DNA of 18,969 nucleotides from Methanobacteriota archaeon (GCA_002707335.2 PAMN02000034.1:5073-24041); one strand, 5' to 3'. Positions 6,665 to 14,592 are shown, numbered from the stretch's first letter. Notes: generated by a model from the letters alone, not told the origin. Numbers and translations: made by a program.

Positions 6665-7495
6665 CTATTCTAGAGAATATTGATTTTCTTCTGGCCTAAC
6701 TCTTTTTCTTCGTTCTCTTTGCCAATTCTCGTCTCCTGATTGTTTCTGAAGGGCTGTAGCTCCTTGAACAAAAGCACCAATCATCCTTTCAGCCTCAGAG
6801 TCAATAGGTAATCCTCGTAAGATAACCCTGTCGTAGACGTCTGAAATCAAATCGTTTTTATCTCCATCAAGGGAATCACAGAACTCTGAAATTGCTTGTT
6901 TCAATATTTTTCTTAATTCAGGTGACAAAGCCCTTTCTTTGTGCACACCTTTGACATTGGTACCATTTATCACTCGATCACGGTGTAATTCGTAAACACA
7001 ATGGCCGACCGCTTGAGAAAGATTGGCAATCGGGTAACCATCCCATGTTGGAAGAGTGAGCAAAAAATCACATCGATCTAAATCTTCTGTGGATAATCCT
7101 TTGCCTTCTTCTCCAAATATCAATGATACCTTGCCATTGAAGTCTCTCAGCATTTCTGCAAATTCCCATGGTAGTACAAAATGTCGCTTTAGAATTTTCG
7201 AACCGACCTCACGTTTTCCACTTGTGCCTATCACAAGAGAAGATTTTGATACTGCACTCTCCAAGGTGTCGTATACTTTGACATCATCTAAAATTCTTCC
7301 AGAATGCTTTGCCCGGTTTCTAGCATCCTCATCATCTGGAGAACAATTGGGATTTACTAAAATCAGTTTATCAAATCCATGATTTAGCATGGTTCTGCAA
7401 ATTGCACCAAGATTGCCTGGATGATTAATACCTACTAGCACTATTTCAAGTTCGTAACTCGATTTCGGCAATGGTATATTCTGTCTGTCACCCAA
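6665..7495 (-). CDS. trmJ: TrmJ-like SPOUT RNA 2'-O-methyltransferase
   Basis: The product is 276 aa of the SpoU/TrmH (SPOUT) superfamily. N-terminal motif 1 is NHPGNLGAICRTMLNHGF (residues 24-41), motif 2 is LIFGEEGKGLS, and motif 3 is LPTWDGYPIANLSQAVGH, the trefoil-knot SAM-binding site. The layout, with motif 1 near the N terminus and a helical C-terminal extension, is that of TrmJ, which 2'-O-methylates position 32 of tRNA. An rRNA target cannot be excluded. Translation appears to start at TTG 7495: GAGGTG (7507-7502) lies six bases upstream, and the preceding gene's stop is at 7498-7496. The in-sequence ATG at 7499 gives only three codons. It is last in the ribosomal operon. Confidence 0.87.
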   Translation of the reverse strand: MGDRQNIPLPKSSYELEIVLVGINHPGNLGAICRTMLNHGFDKLILVNPNCSPDDEDARNRAKHSGRILDDVKVYDTLESAVSKSSLVIGTSGKREVGSKILKRHFVLPWEFAEMLRDFNGKVSLIFGEEGKGLSTEDLDRCDFLLTLPTWDGYPIANLSQAVGHCVYELHRDRVINGTNVKGVHKERALSPELRKILKQAISEFCDSLDGDKNDLISDVYDRVILRGLPIDSEAERMIGAFVQGATALQKQSGDENWQRERRKRVRPEENQYSLE

Positions 7496-7699
7496 TCATA
7501 TCACCTCGGTTATCCATCGAGGATCACATGCAGCATATAGGAAAAGAACCGCTTCCTCATCATTTTCTCTATCTGGCATTATGAGAGAATGTTTTCGAAA
7601 ATTGTGATTATTCCTGAGATGTTCAACAAGCCTTTGGAGATGTTCTTTATCACCGTGAATGCTCACAGGAGTCCTATCCCAGGCGACACGAATCGCCAT
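7496..7699 (-). CDS. Uncharacterised 67-residue protein in the ribosomal operon
   Basis: I do not recognise the family. The ATG at 7699 is preceded by GAGGAAT, nine bases after the eS17 stop, and the stop directly abuts the trmJ start, so it is cotranscribed and probably translationally coupled. The protein is soluble and strongly charged. A central part, HGDKEHLQRLVEHLRNNHN (residues 15-33), is His/Arg-rich and likely helical. The C-terminal half is acidic then hydrophobic (EEAVLFLYAACDPRWITEVI). There is no zinc motif, signal peptide or TM helix. Position suggests a translation-associated role, such as RNA binding or partnering TrmJ. That is context only. Confidence 0.75.
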   Translation of the reverse strand: MAIRVAWDRTPVSIHGDKEHLQRLVEHLRNNHNFRKHSLIMPDRENDEEAVLFLYAACDPRWITEVI

Positions 7700-7708
7700 T
7701 GATATTCC

Positions 7709-7900
7709 TCAGTCAGTTCTTCGCTGACGATATCTTGTGACATAACCAGCTATCCAATTCCTTAGTTTCTTAGATTCAACATCAGTCAATTGTTCAACAA
7801 CTTTTTTGTTTTGATCAAAATCATTAGAAAATTTCTCCCCGTGTTCTTCACACAGTCTAATTGCTCTTAGTTTAATGAATGTTGGTCGAATGTTTCCCAT
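7709..7900 (-). CDS. rps17e: 30S ribosomal protein eS17
   Basis: The product is 63 aa, the usual archaeal eS17 length. It starts MGNIRPTFIK and carries DFDQNKKVVEQLTDVESKKL followed by RNWIAGYVTRYRQRR, the family's DFxxNKK and R-IAGYxTR motifs. It is an archaeal/eukaryote-specific small-subunit protein. It begins two bases after the eL31 stop, with a GAGGAAT-type ribosome binding site at the eL31 3' end. In many archaea eL31 is followed by the anti-association factor aIF6; here eS17 takes that place. Confidence 0.93.
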   Translation of the reverse strand: MGNIRPTFIKLRAIRLCEEHGEKFSNDFDQNKKVVEQLTDVESKKLRNWIAGYVTRYRQRRTD

Positions 7901-7902
7901 TT

Positions 7903-8178
7903 TTATTCCTCCATTAGTTTGACTTCGATAGGAATGTCTGGTTCATCGTGGCGAGTAACCTGTAGCCTAATTTTACGAGGCGGGTTTTCTATACCACGTG
8001 ACCAAATTGCTTCATTGACTGCAGGGTCTATCCATACTTCTTCATCTTCTGCAACTTTCAAATGTCTAACAACTTCATTTTTTATAATCTGAATTGCTCT
8101 TGGTGCGCGTTTATACCTTGTAATATTCCAAGCATTCCTTAGAGGAACTACTAATTCACTAACTGCTGCTCTTGCCAT
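7903..8178 (-). CDS. rpl31e: 50S ribosomal protein eL31
   Basis: The product is 91 aa, the family length. Typical segments are RAAVSELVVPLRNAWNITRY near the N terminus, APRAIQIIKNEVVRHLKV, and VNEAIWSRGIENPPRKIRLQ. eL31 is an archaeal/eukaryote-specific large-subunit protein near the exit tunnel. The ATG is preceded by GAGGTGA, which overlaps the stop codon of eL39, so the two are translated in tandem as in most archaea. Confidence 0.96.
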   Translation of the reverse strand: MARAAVSELVVPLRNAWNITRYKRAPRAIQIIKNEVVRHLKVAEDEEVWIDPAVNEAIWSRGIENPPRKIRLQVTRHDEPDIPIEVKLMEE

Positions 8179-8182
8179 TATA

Positions 8183-8338
8183 TCACCTCTGAAGTTTACT
8201 TCTCCTCCAATTGTGACGTTTTGGGTGTGAAACTGTATTTCTTGCTGTCTTCAACATAACCCAAACCGGTACTCTGCGGTTTTGCTTACCCGCTTTTAGT
8301 AATCTGATTTTCTTTGCTGCTGGTTTATTTCTTGCCAT
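8183..8338 (-). CDS. rpl39e: 50S ribosomal protein eL39
   Basis: A 51-residue, highly basic protein, shorter than most gene-calling cut-offs. It reads MARNKPAAKKIRLLKAGKQ, then NRRVPVWVMLKTARNT and ends with HPKRHNWRRSKLQR, which is eL39 throughout (W-VxxKT and the NWRR-x-KL end). The length is exactly the family norm. eL39 lines the peptide exit tunnel. GAGGTGA six bases upstream of the ATG is the ribosome binding site. Its place between the PDCD5-family gene and eL31 is the standard archaeal order. Confidence 0.96.
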   Translation of the reverse strand: MARNKPAAKKIRLLKAGKQNRRVPVWVMLKTARNTVSHPKRHNWRRSKLQR

Positions 8339-8348
8339 ATTATTCACC

Positions 8349-8708
8349 TCAAATCCTACGAATTGAAACTTCTCTTTTATTTTCTGAGAGTCCTGAAAGT
8401 ATTTTCTTAATCTGTTGATCGTTTACTGGAATTTGAATCTTGTTTTGAGAAGATAAATTGAGAAGATGTGTTTTCACTTGTTTGGTTAATTCAGAATTGA
8501 CCAGTTGTAGTCTTGCTAGTCTACCACGAGCTTCCGATGTAAGTATTGTTTTCATTGCATTGTCAAGTTCAAGTTCTTCAGCCTGGGCAACTTGTTGCTT
8601 TATTTCAGCATCAGCCTGGGCTGCTGCTTGTTCTTCTAATTGACTTTGAATTTCGGACATGCGGTTAGCACGAATTGCGGCAAGTTCATCATCGATATTC
8701 GAAGACAT
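8349..8708 (-). CDS. PDCD5-family DNA-binding protein
   Basis: The product is 119 aa, similar to other archaeal PDCD5/TFAR19 homologues (about 110-120). The N-terminal half is a long Glu/Gln/Ala-rich helix (residues about 8-50, with EEQAAAQADAEIKQQVAQAE). It is followed by the compact helical core ILTSEARGRLARLQLVNSEL and the conserved KIPI-type end IQIPVNDQQIKKILSGL. Archaeal members bind nucleic acid and are encoded next to eS19; the precise role is not settled. ATG 8708 is preferred to an upstream in-frame alternative at 8771 because the family starts here and GGAGTG lies just before it; the longer start would overlap the end of eS19. Confidence 0.92.
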   Translation of the reverse strand: MSSNIDDELAAIRANRMSEIQSQLEEQAAAQADAEIKQQVAQAEELELDNAMKTILTSEARGRLARLQLVNSELTKQVKTHLLNLSSQNKIQIPVNDQQIKKILSGLSENKREVSIRRI

Positions 8709-8730
8709 ACTAGCCACTCCATCACTCCCA

Positions 8731-9222
8731 TCAATACTTGGATAAACCAGGGTACATCTCTTCTGCAGCACTTCTTACGGAGTGTGCAGATTCGTCAAGC
8801 ATTTTATGACCCGAGGCTGTAAGAACTCTTCCTGAGTAAAGTTTCTGTTCTCCATCATCAGAATCTACTGTCTTCAACTCTTTTGCTTCGACTAAACCAG
8901 CCTCAGTCAATTGTTGAAGTGCAGTGCGGATTATGTGCCTGCTACCCATTGCAGGTGTATTTGGTTTTGAACCGTTATTTTTCTTGCCACCGAAAGCCTG
9001 TGCCAATGTATTTACTCCAACCGGACCCTCTCTTCCTACTTTGCGTAGGATTGCTGCGCATCTCATCTCCCACCAGTTTGATTGGACAGGTGGCTTTTCT
9101 CTATGAACACCAGTCTTTACGAAGTCTGCCCATTCAGGCCTAGAAATTTTATCCACATCGGATAATTTATCTGCGACAGCTGAGTTCAATAGTTCTGCTG
9201 GAACATCAAAAAACGTCGTCAT
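8731..9222 (-). CDS. rps19e: 30S ribosomal protein eS19
   Basis: The product is 163 aa. The N terminus TTFFDVPAELLNSAVADKL is typical. It is followed by PPEW-type RPEWADFVKTGVHREKPP, then WWEMRCAAILRKV, the GKKNNGSKP basic loop, GSRHIIRTALQQLTEAGLVE, and GRVLTASGHKMLD. It is a small-subunit protein specific to archaea and eukaryotes. ATG 9222 is chosen over TTG 9237 because GGTG lies five bases before the ATG and the family begins here. It is the first gene of the leftward translation operon; a TATA-like element lies about 35 bases upstream. Confidence 0.95.
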   Translation of the reverse strand: MTTFFDVPAELLNSAVADKLSDVDKISRPEWADFVKTGVHREKPPVQSNWWEMRCAAILRKVGREGPVGVNTLAQAFGGKKNNGSKPNTPAMGSRHIIRTALQQLTEAGLVEAKELKTVDSDDGEQKLYSGRVLTASGHKMLDESAHSVRSAAEEMYPGLSKY

Positions 9223-9253
9223 TGTAACACCAAGCAACTTGCCGACCTAACTC

Positions 9254-9263
9254 GCATATATGA
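9254..9263 (-). promoter_or_regulatory. TATA-box-like element for the eS19 operon
   Basis: On the minus strand the sequence TCATATATGC is centred about 36 bases before the eS19 ATG. Transcription would start near 9232 and leave a leader of about ten bases that still holds the GGTG ribosome binding site. This is the only obvious TATA-like run in the divergent region 9223-9359. The rest of that region shows nothing firm; the plus-strand run TTAAAATTA (9280-9288) is a weak candidate for the rightward gene. Confidence 0.45.
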
Positions 9264-9359
9264 AGGACACTGTTCTACCTTAAAATTAGGTGTTACAGAA
9301 ACGATGACTGCGAACCTAGTGTAGTAGGATTCATGAATGGGAAATTCTTGGGATAAAAT

Positions 9360-10163
9360 ATGCGAAAAGCACTGGCTCAAAACCCCAACCTTTTGAGAAC
9401 CCTAATTGGACTAGGTTTGACACTGATTTTCTTGCTAGGATATGCTGTATACGGAGCCACCGTTAGCACTGAGTACTACATTTATTCATCGGATTCAGAA
9501 GAAACTAACCACGACATGGATTCTTCACAACGATACTATAACGAAAACTCTGATAGTACTACTTGGACTTGGAGTGTTGATGTAAATACAACCAATCTAT
9601 CATGGGTCAATCTAAGTGTTTCTTCGTTAACTGAAGGCACATTAGTTTACATTTCAAATGCTGCCGGATACTATAGCCACCCATCATTAGGCGACCCAGA
9701 TGCAACAGATTTCTCTTGCTCCGATAATTGTAATTTTGCGACTGAGCATCGCATCAATTCGACATCTGACTCAATTGAAATTATTGGGCTTACAGATCCA
9801 GACCCATCACTTCGAGGAAAAGGAACTGTGTATGCAGACTCTAAAGAAGAGGCAATCGAAAAAGCAAGAAAGATAATCAAAACTAATTTTTCTGAGTCGT
9901 CATTTAGCATAACAATAGTAGAGCAGGGTGACAAAACAGTGGAACCGAATGTCGTTTTTACAAGCGTAAGTGAACAACTCAGTAGCGTGAAAATGTTTGA
10001 AGTCGATGCTGCTACTGAATTCATGTGGGCATTAGCGGCTGTAATCGGTTGCTTCAGTATGGTTTTAGTTCCATCCTTCACAATATATTTCGCGGCCAGG
10101 GCAAAAGAAAAGAAACTCGAACTCAAATTAGAACAAGCGAAAATAGATTTAGAGAGCGAATAA
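9360..10163 (+). CDS. Two-TM membrane protein with extracytoplasmic domain, unknown function
   Basis: The product is 267 aa. One TM helix lies at about residues 12-33 (LRTLIGLGLTLIFLLGYAVYG) and a second at about 222-245 (MWALAAVIGCFSMVLVPSF). They are followed by a short charged cytoplasmic coil (KEKKLELKLEQAKIDLE). The approximately 190 residues between them are Ser/Thr/Asp-rich with several N-x-S/T sequons and two cysteines (CSDNC), so this is an extracytoplasmic domain. No enzyme motif is seen. It starts the rightward envelope block, 41 bases ahead of the giant secreted protein, and may be cotranscribed with it. The ribosome binding site is weak (GGGA nine bases upstream), and a leaderless start is possible. 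Confidence 0.8.
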   Translation: MRKALAQNPNLLRTLIGLGLTLIFLLGYAVYGATVSTEYYIYSSDSEETNHDMDSSQRYYNENSDSTTWTWSVDVNTTNLSWVNLSVSSLTEGTLVYISNAAGYYSHPSLGDPDATDFSCSDNCNFATEHRINSTSDSIEIIGLTDPDPSLRGKGTVYADSKEEAIEKARKIIKTNFSESSFSITIVEQGDKTVEPNVVFTSVSEQLSSVKMFEVDAATEFMWALAAVIGCFSMVLVPSFTIYFAARAKEKKLELKLEQAKIDLESE

Positions 10164-10204
10164 TGCTGCCGAAGGTATGATATTCCTTGCAATATTGTCT
10201 GGTA

Positions 10205-13200
10205 ATGAGCCAGATGAAGAGAGTCGCCGTAGTTGTTCTTGCAATTCTTATTTTGCCAGTGTTTAGTAGCGTTGGAGCAACAAGCGGCCGAGCTACTAAC
10301 ATCGACCTTTCAGTAGGAGATATTTCGATTACTTATTCAGATACGGTAAACCGATCAAAATTTCAGATGTTCTCATCTAATTATCCAATTTTGGGATTTA
10401 ACAAACCTCAAAATCTCTATGTTACAGATGGAGTATTAGGCGTTGACATGAATATTAATATTGAAATTGAAAATTTAGGGAACGCACAATCCGGGTTTGT
10501 AGATGTTCAGGTCTACATCCTGCATAACGAATATACACGCTTCGAATTGCTGAATTATACAACGGGAACTAGTCCAATACCTGGTTCTTCAAACGCCGCA
10601 ATCGATGTTTTGTGGAACCCTACTTACGCTGGAAACCATACATTACAAATCAAAGTTTCAAACTCTAATGGGGATGATGTTCCAGAGAACAACCAAAAAA
10701 ATCGACACCTAACCATCGCTTACAGTTACGACAATTGCGATGATATGTCGGCTTGGTCTACCTCTGGTGAATGGAAAACAAACGGTGACATTTTCATAAC
10801 CTCACCTTACTCATTTCACGTTGGGAACGGAGAGTTTTCCACCTATTCTTCTTCAACTACATCCATTCTCACCACGCCACCATTAAATTTGGCAGACGAT
10901 GTAAGCGGACATAGAGCTGCAATTGGATACTCATTCTTTTACACGGGTGGAGTAGGTTCAGGCGACAGACTGGCAGGTTATGCATTGGACGATAATGGAA
11001 ACTGGGATGAGACATTTAACATTCAAACTGTTGTTGATAATAATTTCCAAGACGGATCTACAAACTGGAATACATTCAGTGTGCAACATAAAAACAGAAA
11101 TTCACCTCTTGTTCCCTTAGGAAATGAGCATTTTCATGCAAATACGCAATTTAGGTTTACTTTTACATCCGATGGTAATTCTGAAGACATAGGTTATTGG
11201 TTCGATGAATTTGTAATAATTTATGATCAGGCTGCAAAAAAAGATGAGTATGCTCTTGATATGAACGCAATAAACACTATTGGTGGACTTCCGGGCGACT
11301 GGGCTACTACAAGATTACAAATTCAAAACACTGGGAATATTTCTGCGAAGTACACACCTACTGCTTACGGAGTTCCTGATGATTGGACATATTATTTCGC
11401 AAATCCAAACGGTGCGAGTATTAGTTCGAATGGTTTAGAAGTATTACCCGGTGAGACTAAAATATTTGATTTAAGAGTGCTAGTTGATGAAAACGCCACT
11501 CAAGGTAATATTCCTGTTATGATAAATATGACAACAAATGCATATCCAGACATACAAGATACCGTTTCGAGTAATGTCAAAGTGCTACCATCAAGACTTC
11601 CTGACGTAATAACACCTGAATTTACTCCTAGATGTAAACCAGGAGAAACTTGTAATTTTCCGATTGAAGTAAGAAACATCGGAGAAGCAACCGATGTATT
11701 TAACATAACAATTGAAGAAAAATTTGTACCTAGTGGTTGGTCTGTTTCATTGGCATGGAATCAGTCTTCCAAAATTTTAGTGCGCACTGATAATCCACAA
11801 CACATTTGGTTAACGGTTACTATTCCAGGTGGGGTTGAACCAGATGTTACAGCAGAGGTGTATCTTACGGCCACAAGTACAAATGATTCTAGAAAGTATG
11901 ATACAGAAGTGATTGATATTTCAGCCGCAATGAATAGTGACGCAGAAATTTCACATGAACTTCAAGATATTATGTTAGTTAATGCGGGGGATTCGGTTGA
12001 GGTAAGTTTTAGAATATGGAACAATGCAAGTCGAATTGATATATTTACACCTGTAGTAACGTCAACTCAGGTACCTGGCTGGAATGTAAATTTGGTCGCT
12101 ACGCCAGATATAGCAATTGCACCTGGTTCATCCTCAACATTTACTGTCCGAATTACGGCACCGGAGACTGCACAATCAGATGATATTGGACCATCAATCT
12201 CTCCGAAAGCTATTTCCACTAGATCAGGTGAAGAAATAATTGGCAATGCTTGGCAGGGAGTTAAGGTATCTGCATACAGAAACCTTACGATTGAGTTAAT
12301 TGATCGGCCTGAAACACTTACCCCTGGAATTCCAATTAACATAAATCTCAGAATTTCAAATTATGGTAACGGGCCAGATACCGGAGTTCTAGATTTACCC
12401 TGGTCTCCGGATTCTTGGGAATGGTGGGCATTGAGTGATGGGGTAAATGTAACTGAGGGGATACCGCTATCAGCAACATACGATTTGGAAAATGTAAAAG
12501 ATGTCAATATGTGGATTATTCTACCTTCTCTAGAATCACCGGGTGAGGTGCATGAAATTACTATTGGAGTAGGTTCATCCCTTGGTGAAGATATCTACAT
12601 AGAAGATAATTCAATAATGTTTGAAGCAATTACTGAAGTCATAAAACAACCAAGATTAGATGGTTATTTCGGTGAAATTGTTGTTGAAACAGATTCCACT
12701 CATTCCTTCAATGCTACAGCTTGGAACATCGGTAATGCAATCGATACAAATATGAGAACAAAATTAGTAATACAGACCTCCCCTCCTTCAACTTGCGTTA
12801 TTGGATTTGTTTCGTCCTCATTGGGACAATCCCAATCGGCCAATGAATGGATGTCACTTAATCTCGGCCCTACTCAGTCAACAGTATTGATGGTTGACAT
12901 TATAGTTGGCAAAGATTGTCCGCTAAATACAATTATTTCTGCAAAATTACAGTTGGAAGGTGGAGCAGATAATCTTGGACGAATCATCTCTAAAGAAATT
13001 AGTGCTGTATTGATGATTGGCGAAAGAAGAAGTGTCACATTACAGACAACTGAAGCCCCACTTGATGCAATAAGATACGATCAAAAACACATACTCTGGC
13101 TTAATCTAACAAGCACTAGTACAATAGCCGAACGGTTTGATATTTCAGCAGAAATTGAGGATGGCTGGGGAATAATTTGTGACGGATATCCAATTCATTT

Positions 13201-13690
13201 GGAAACTGCACAAATTGAATTAAAAGAAGGGAGTATAAGCGAACAAATTCATAATATGCGGTGTGAAATTCTTAGAGAGAAGGGCGGTTACAACGGGATA
13301 CTTGTAATATCGATTATGGGAGAAGATTCCAGATTGAGTTATAATATAACTCAAGAATTATCGTGGGATAAAAAAGTAACAAGTGAAGGATTATTTTCCA
13401 ACCAATCAGGATTAATTGGTGGCTCCTTATTTGCAATCGTAATAATTGGAATATTGTTGTTTATATTTAGTAGAAAAAATGATGACGAATTCCAAGAAGA
13501 ATTCGATGAGGAAGAGAATTATGATGCTCCAATGGCGGGCCCTCCTGCCACAGCATTTGTTGATAGTAGCCCTGAAGAAACACAAGTCATAGACCCAGCC
13601 ATGGTAGAATATCAGCGTCAGTTAGAGGAATACAATCGCCAAATGGCTGAGTACGAAGCTTGGCAAGCATCGCAAGGTTCACAACCTTAG
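10205..13690 (+). CDS. Giant secreted, C-terminally anchored Ig-like/NEW3-like repeat protein
   Basis: The product is about 1161 aa. A Sec signal peptide covers about residues 4-30 (MKRVAVVVLAILILPVFSSV...GA). A CARDB-like domain follows at about 50-165 (INIEIENLGN, NHTLQIKVSNSNG). Next is a beta-rich MAM/jelly-roll-like region at about 170-335 (DDMSAWSTSGEWKT...YWFDEFVIIYD). Then come several Ig-like repeats of the CARDB/NEW3 type at about 340-1040, each with a phrase such as IQNTGNISAKY, VRNIGEATDVFNITIEE, RISNYGNGPDTG or AWNIGNAIDTN. A C-terminal TM helix (about 1068-1088) is followed by an acidic, Tyr/Gln-rich cytoplasmic tail (YQRQLEEYNRQMAEYEAWQ). Sequons are abundant. This fits a cell-surface or adhesion protein. 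The start could also be ATG 10214, three codons on. Confidence 0.85.
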   Translation: MSQMKRVAVVVLAILILPVFSSVGATSGRATNIDLSVGDISITYSDTVNRSKFQMFSSNYPILGFNKPQNLYVTDGVLGVDMNINIEIENLGNAQSGFVDVQVYILHNEYTRFELLNYTTGTSPIPGSSNAAIDVLWNPTYAGNHTLQIKVSNSNGDDVPENNQKNRHLTIAYSYDNCDDMSAWSTSGEWKTNGDIFITSPYSFHVGNGEFSTYSSSTTSILTTPPLNLADDVSGHRAAIGYSFFYTGGVGSGDRLAGYALDDNGNWDETFNIQTVVDNNFQDGSTNWNTFSVQHKNRNSPLVPLGNEHFHANTQFRFTFTSDGNSEDIGYWFDEFVIIYDQAAKKDEYALDMNAINTIGGLPGDWATTRLQIQNTGNISAKYTPTAYGVPDDWTYYFANPNGASISSNGLEVLPGETKIFDLRVLVDENATQGNIPVMINMTTNAYPDIQDTVSSNVKVLPSRLPDVITPEFTPRCKPGETCNFPIEVRNIGEATDVFNITIEEKFVPSGWSVSLAWNQSSKILVRTDNPQHIWLTVTIPGGVEPDVTAEVYLTATSTNDSRKYDTEVIDISAAMNSDAEISHELQDIMLVNAGDSVEVSFRIWNNASRIDIFTPVVTSTQVPGWNVNLVATPDIAIAPGSSSTFTVRITAPETAQSDDIGPSISPKAISTRSGEEIIGNAWQGVKVSAYRNLTIELIDRPETLTPGIPININLRISNYGNGPDTGVLDLPWSPDSWEWWALSDGVNVTEGIPLSATYDLENVKDVNMWIILPSLESPGEVHEITIGVGSSLGEDIYIEDNSIMFEAITEVIKQPRLDGYFGEIVVETDSTHSFNATAWNIGNAIDTNMRTKLVIQTSPPSTCVIGFVSSSLGQSQSANEWMSLNLGPTQSTVLMVDIIVGKDCPLNTIISAKLQLEGGADNLGRIISKEISAVLMIGERRSVTLQTTEAPLDAIRYDQKHILWLNLTSTSTIAERFDISAEIEDGWGIICDGYPIHLETAQIELKEGSISEQIHNMRCEILREKGGYNGILVISIMGEDSRLSYNITQELSWDKKVTSEGLFSNQSGLIGGSLFAIVIIGILLFIFSRKNDDEFQEEFDEEENYDAPMAGPPATAFVDSSPEETQVIDPAMVEYQRQLEEYNRQMAEYEAWQASQGSQP

Positions 13691-13706
13691 GCTAGTAGGG
13701 TATGTC

Positions 13707-13886
13707 ATGAGTGAATATCCACCGATTTGGTACTATTTGCTCACACTTGTGTCAATACTAGGGGTTTTGACTTGGATTTTAGATAAATTTTCTCAATCTG
13801 ATAATTTCAAAAAAATTTCAGGTATTTTGGGTGCTATATCGATGCTAGGGTTAGTATATGTGACATTTACAATGGAAGGGGCATAG
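13707..13886 (+). CDS. 59-residue two-TM membrane protein, unknown function
   Basis: ATG 13707 opens a 59-codon frame ending in TAG at 13884-13886, directly against the ATG of the next gene, so translation is probably coupled. The translation shows two hydrophobic helices: WYYLLTLVSILGVLTWIL (residues 8-25) and ISGILGAISMLGLVYVTF (37-54), joined by a short polar loop with KFSQSDNFKK. An ATG five bases earlier gives only two codons. Family unknown. The tight packing between the secreted protein and the PqqD-like gene argues it is real. Confidence 0.65.
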   Translation: MSEYPPIWYYLLTLVSILGVLTWILDKFSQSDNFKKISGILGAISMLGLVYVTFTMEGA

Positions 13887-14273
13887 ATGATAGAAGGGGA
13901 TTGGTCTAATTTGATTCCAGTTCGTTTACCAGTAGAATGGGAATATGTCGGTGATGTAGGACTACATCCAGAAATTGATGGGATCACAGGAAGAAATGTA
14001 GTTTTGATAATTGAAAAAAGATTCACAAAGTTTGAGAGATTTCTGTCGAAATTGCTAAGAGCTCCTAAAACAGTAAGACGGACTATGCACCATACTCAAT
14101 CGATGCTTTGGGAGTTGATAGACGGAGATAGGTGCGTAGCAGACATATGCTCAATTATGGATTCCCTATACCATGAAGACATAGCCCCCGTCCAAGATAG
14201 AATCAAAGCGTATCTCGAGATATTTATCAGATTGAATGTTGTTTCAATGTTCAAGCCTAAGGAAGAAGAGTGA
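13887..14273 (+). CDS. PqqD-like (RRE-fold) domain protein
   Basis: The product is 128 aa. The C-terminal part, residues about 60-120, reads SMLWELIDGDRCVADICSIM then DRIKAYLEIFIRLNVVSMF. This is the pattern of PqqD/RiPP recognition elements (vw-x-lIDG-x-x-tv-x-eI followed by a three-helix wing ending in a leader-binding helix). The first 60 residues (VEWEYVGDVGLHPEIDG, RFTKFERFLSKLLRAPKTV) are basic and have no clear family. PqqD domains present a peptide substrate to a modifying enzyme, but no radical SAM, YcaO or precursor gene is in the window. The role is therefore open; it may bind a peptide or membrane protein encoded next door. The 3' end overlaps the convergent arsC-like gene by 17 bases. 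Confidence 0.65.
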   Translation: MIEGDWSNLIPVRLPVEWEYVGDVGLHPEIDGITGRNVVLIIEKRFTKFERFLSKLLRAPKTVRRTMHHTQSMLWELIDGDRCVADICSIMDSLYHEDIAPVQDRIKAYLEIFIRLNVVSMFKPKEEE

Positions 14274-14580
14274 TAATTTGTTCAGGTGGCCTGCCAATCA
14301 CCGCTTCGTCTTCACTTATCAAAATCGGTCTCTGAAGTAATTTCGGAAATTCAATCAAAAATGATTTAACAGAATCTGGGTTTGAAGTATCGATATTATT
14401 ATTCTTAAATTCTTGCTCATTAGTTCTGATAATTCCAGACAACTTGCAAAGAATATCCAAATCATTTTTGTCAATTCCTTGTTCCAAATACTTAATTATT
14501 TCAAAATCAATATTCCTTTCTTGTAAAATCTGCAGTGCTTGCCTTGATTTTGAACACCTCGGATTATGGTATAGTTTCAT
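14257..14580 (-). CDS. arsC: ArsC/Spx-family thioredoxin-fold reductase (arsenate reductase-like)
   Basis: The product is 107 aa, near the family length. The N terminus KLYHNPRCSKSRQAL holds the nucleophile C9 in the C-x-x-S of glutaredoxin-coupled ArsC. RTNEQEF (Arg of the anion site), FLIEFPKLLQRPIL and the end AVIGRPPEQIITLL match ArsC C-terminal motifs, with Arg in the LQRPI and GRPP segments. It would reduce arsenate to arsenite using glutathione/glutaredoxin-like thiols in the cytoplasm. No arsenite pump or ArsR is nearby, so a related redox role is possible. GGGGAA upstream serves the ATG. It follows the FGE-like gene by 12 bases on the same strand. Confidence 0.87.
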   Translation of the reverse strand: MKLYHNPRCSKSRQALQILQERNIDFEIIKYLEQGIDKNDLDILCKLSGIIRTNEQEFKNNNIDTSNPDSVKSFLIEFPKLLQRPILISEDEAVIGRPPEQIITLLP

Positions 14581-14592
14581 GCAAATTCCCCA

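Noticed and set aside
9329..9338. Perfect 10-bp palindrome ATTCATGAAT in the divergent region before the two-TM protein gene
   Set aside because: Short, single copy, no second element nearby and AT-rich context; chance is adequate explanation.
9671..10192. Long open frame (173 codons) on the minus strand inside the two-TM protein gene
   Set aside because: Ser/Thr/Val-rich translation with no family motif; it lies wholly within a plus-strand gene that has clear TM segments and a coherent topology.
13707..13886. 59-residue protein as a RiPP precursor for the adjacent PqqD-like protein
   Set aside because: It has two long hydrophobic helices and no leader/core division, Cys/Gly-rich core or cleavage motif; a small membrane protein fits better.
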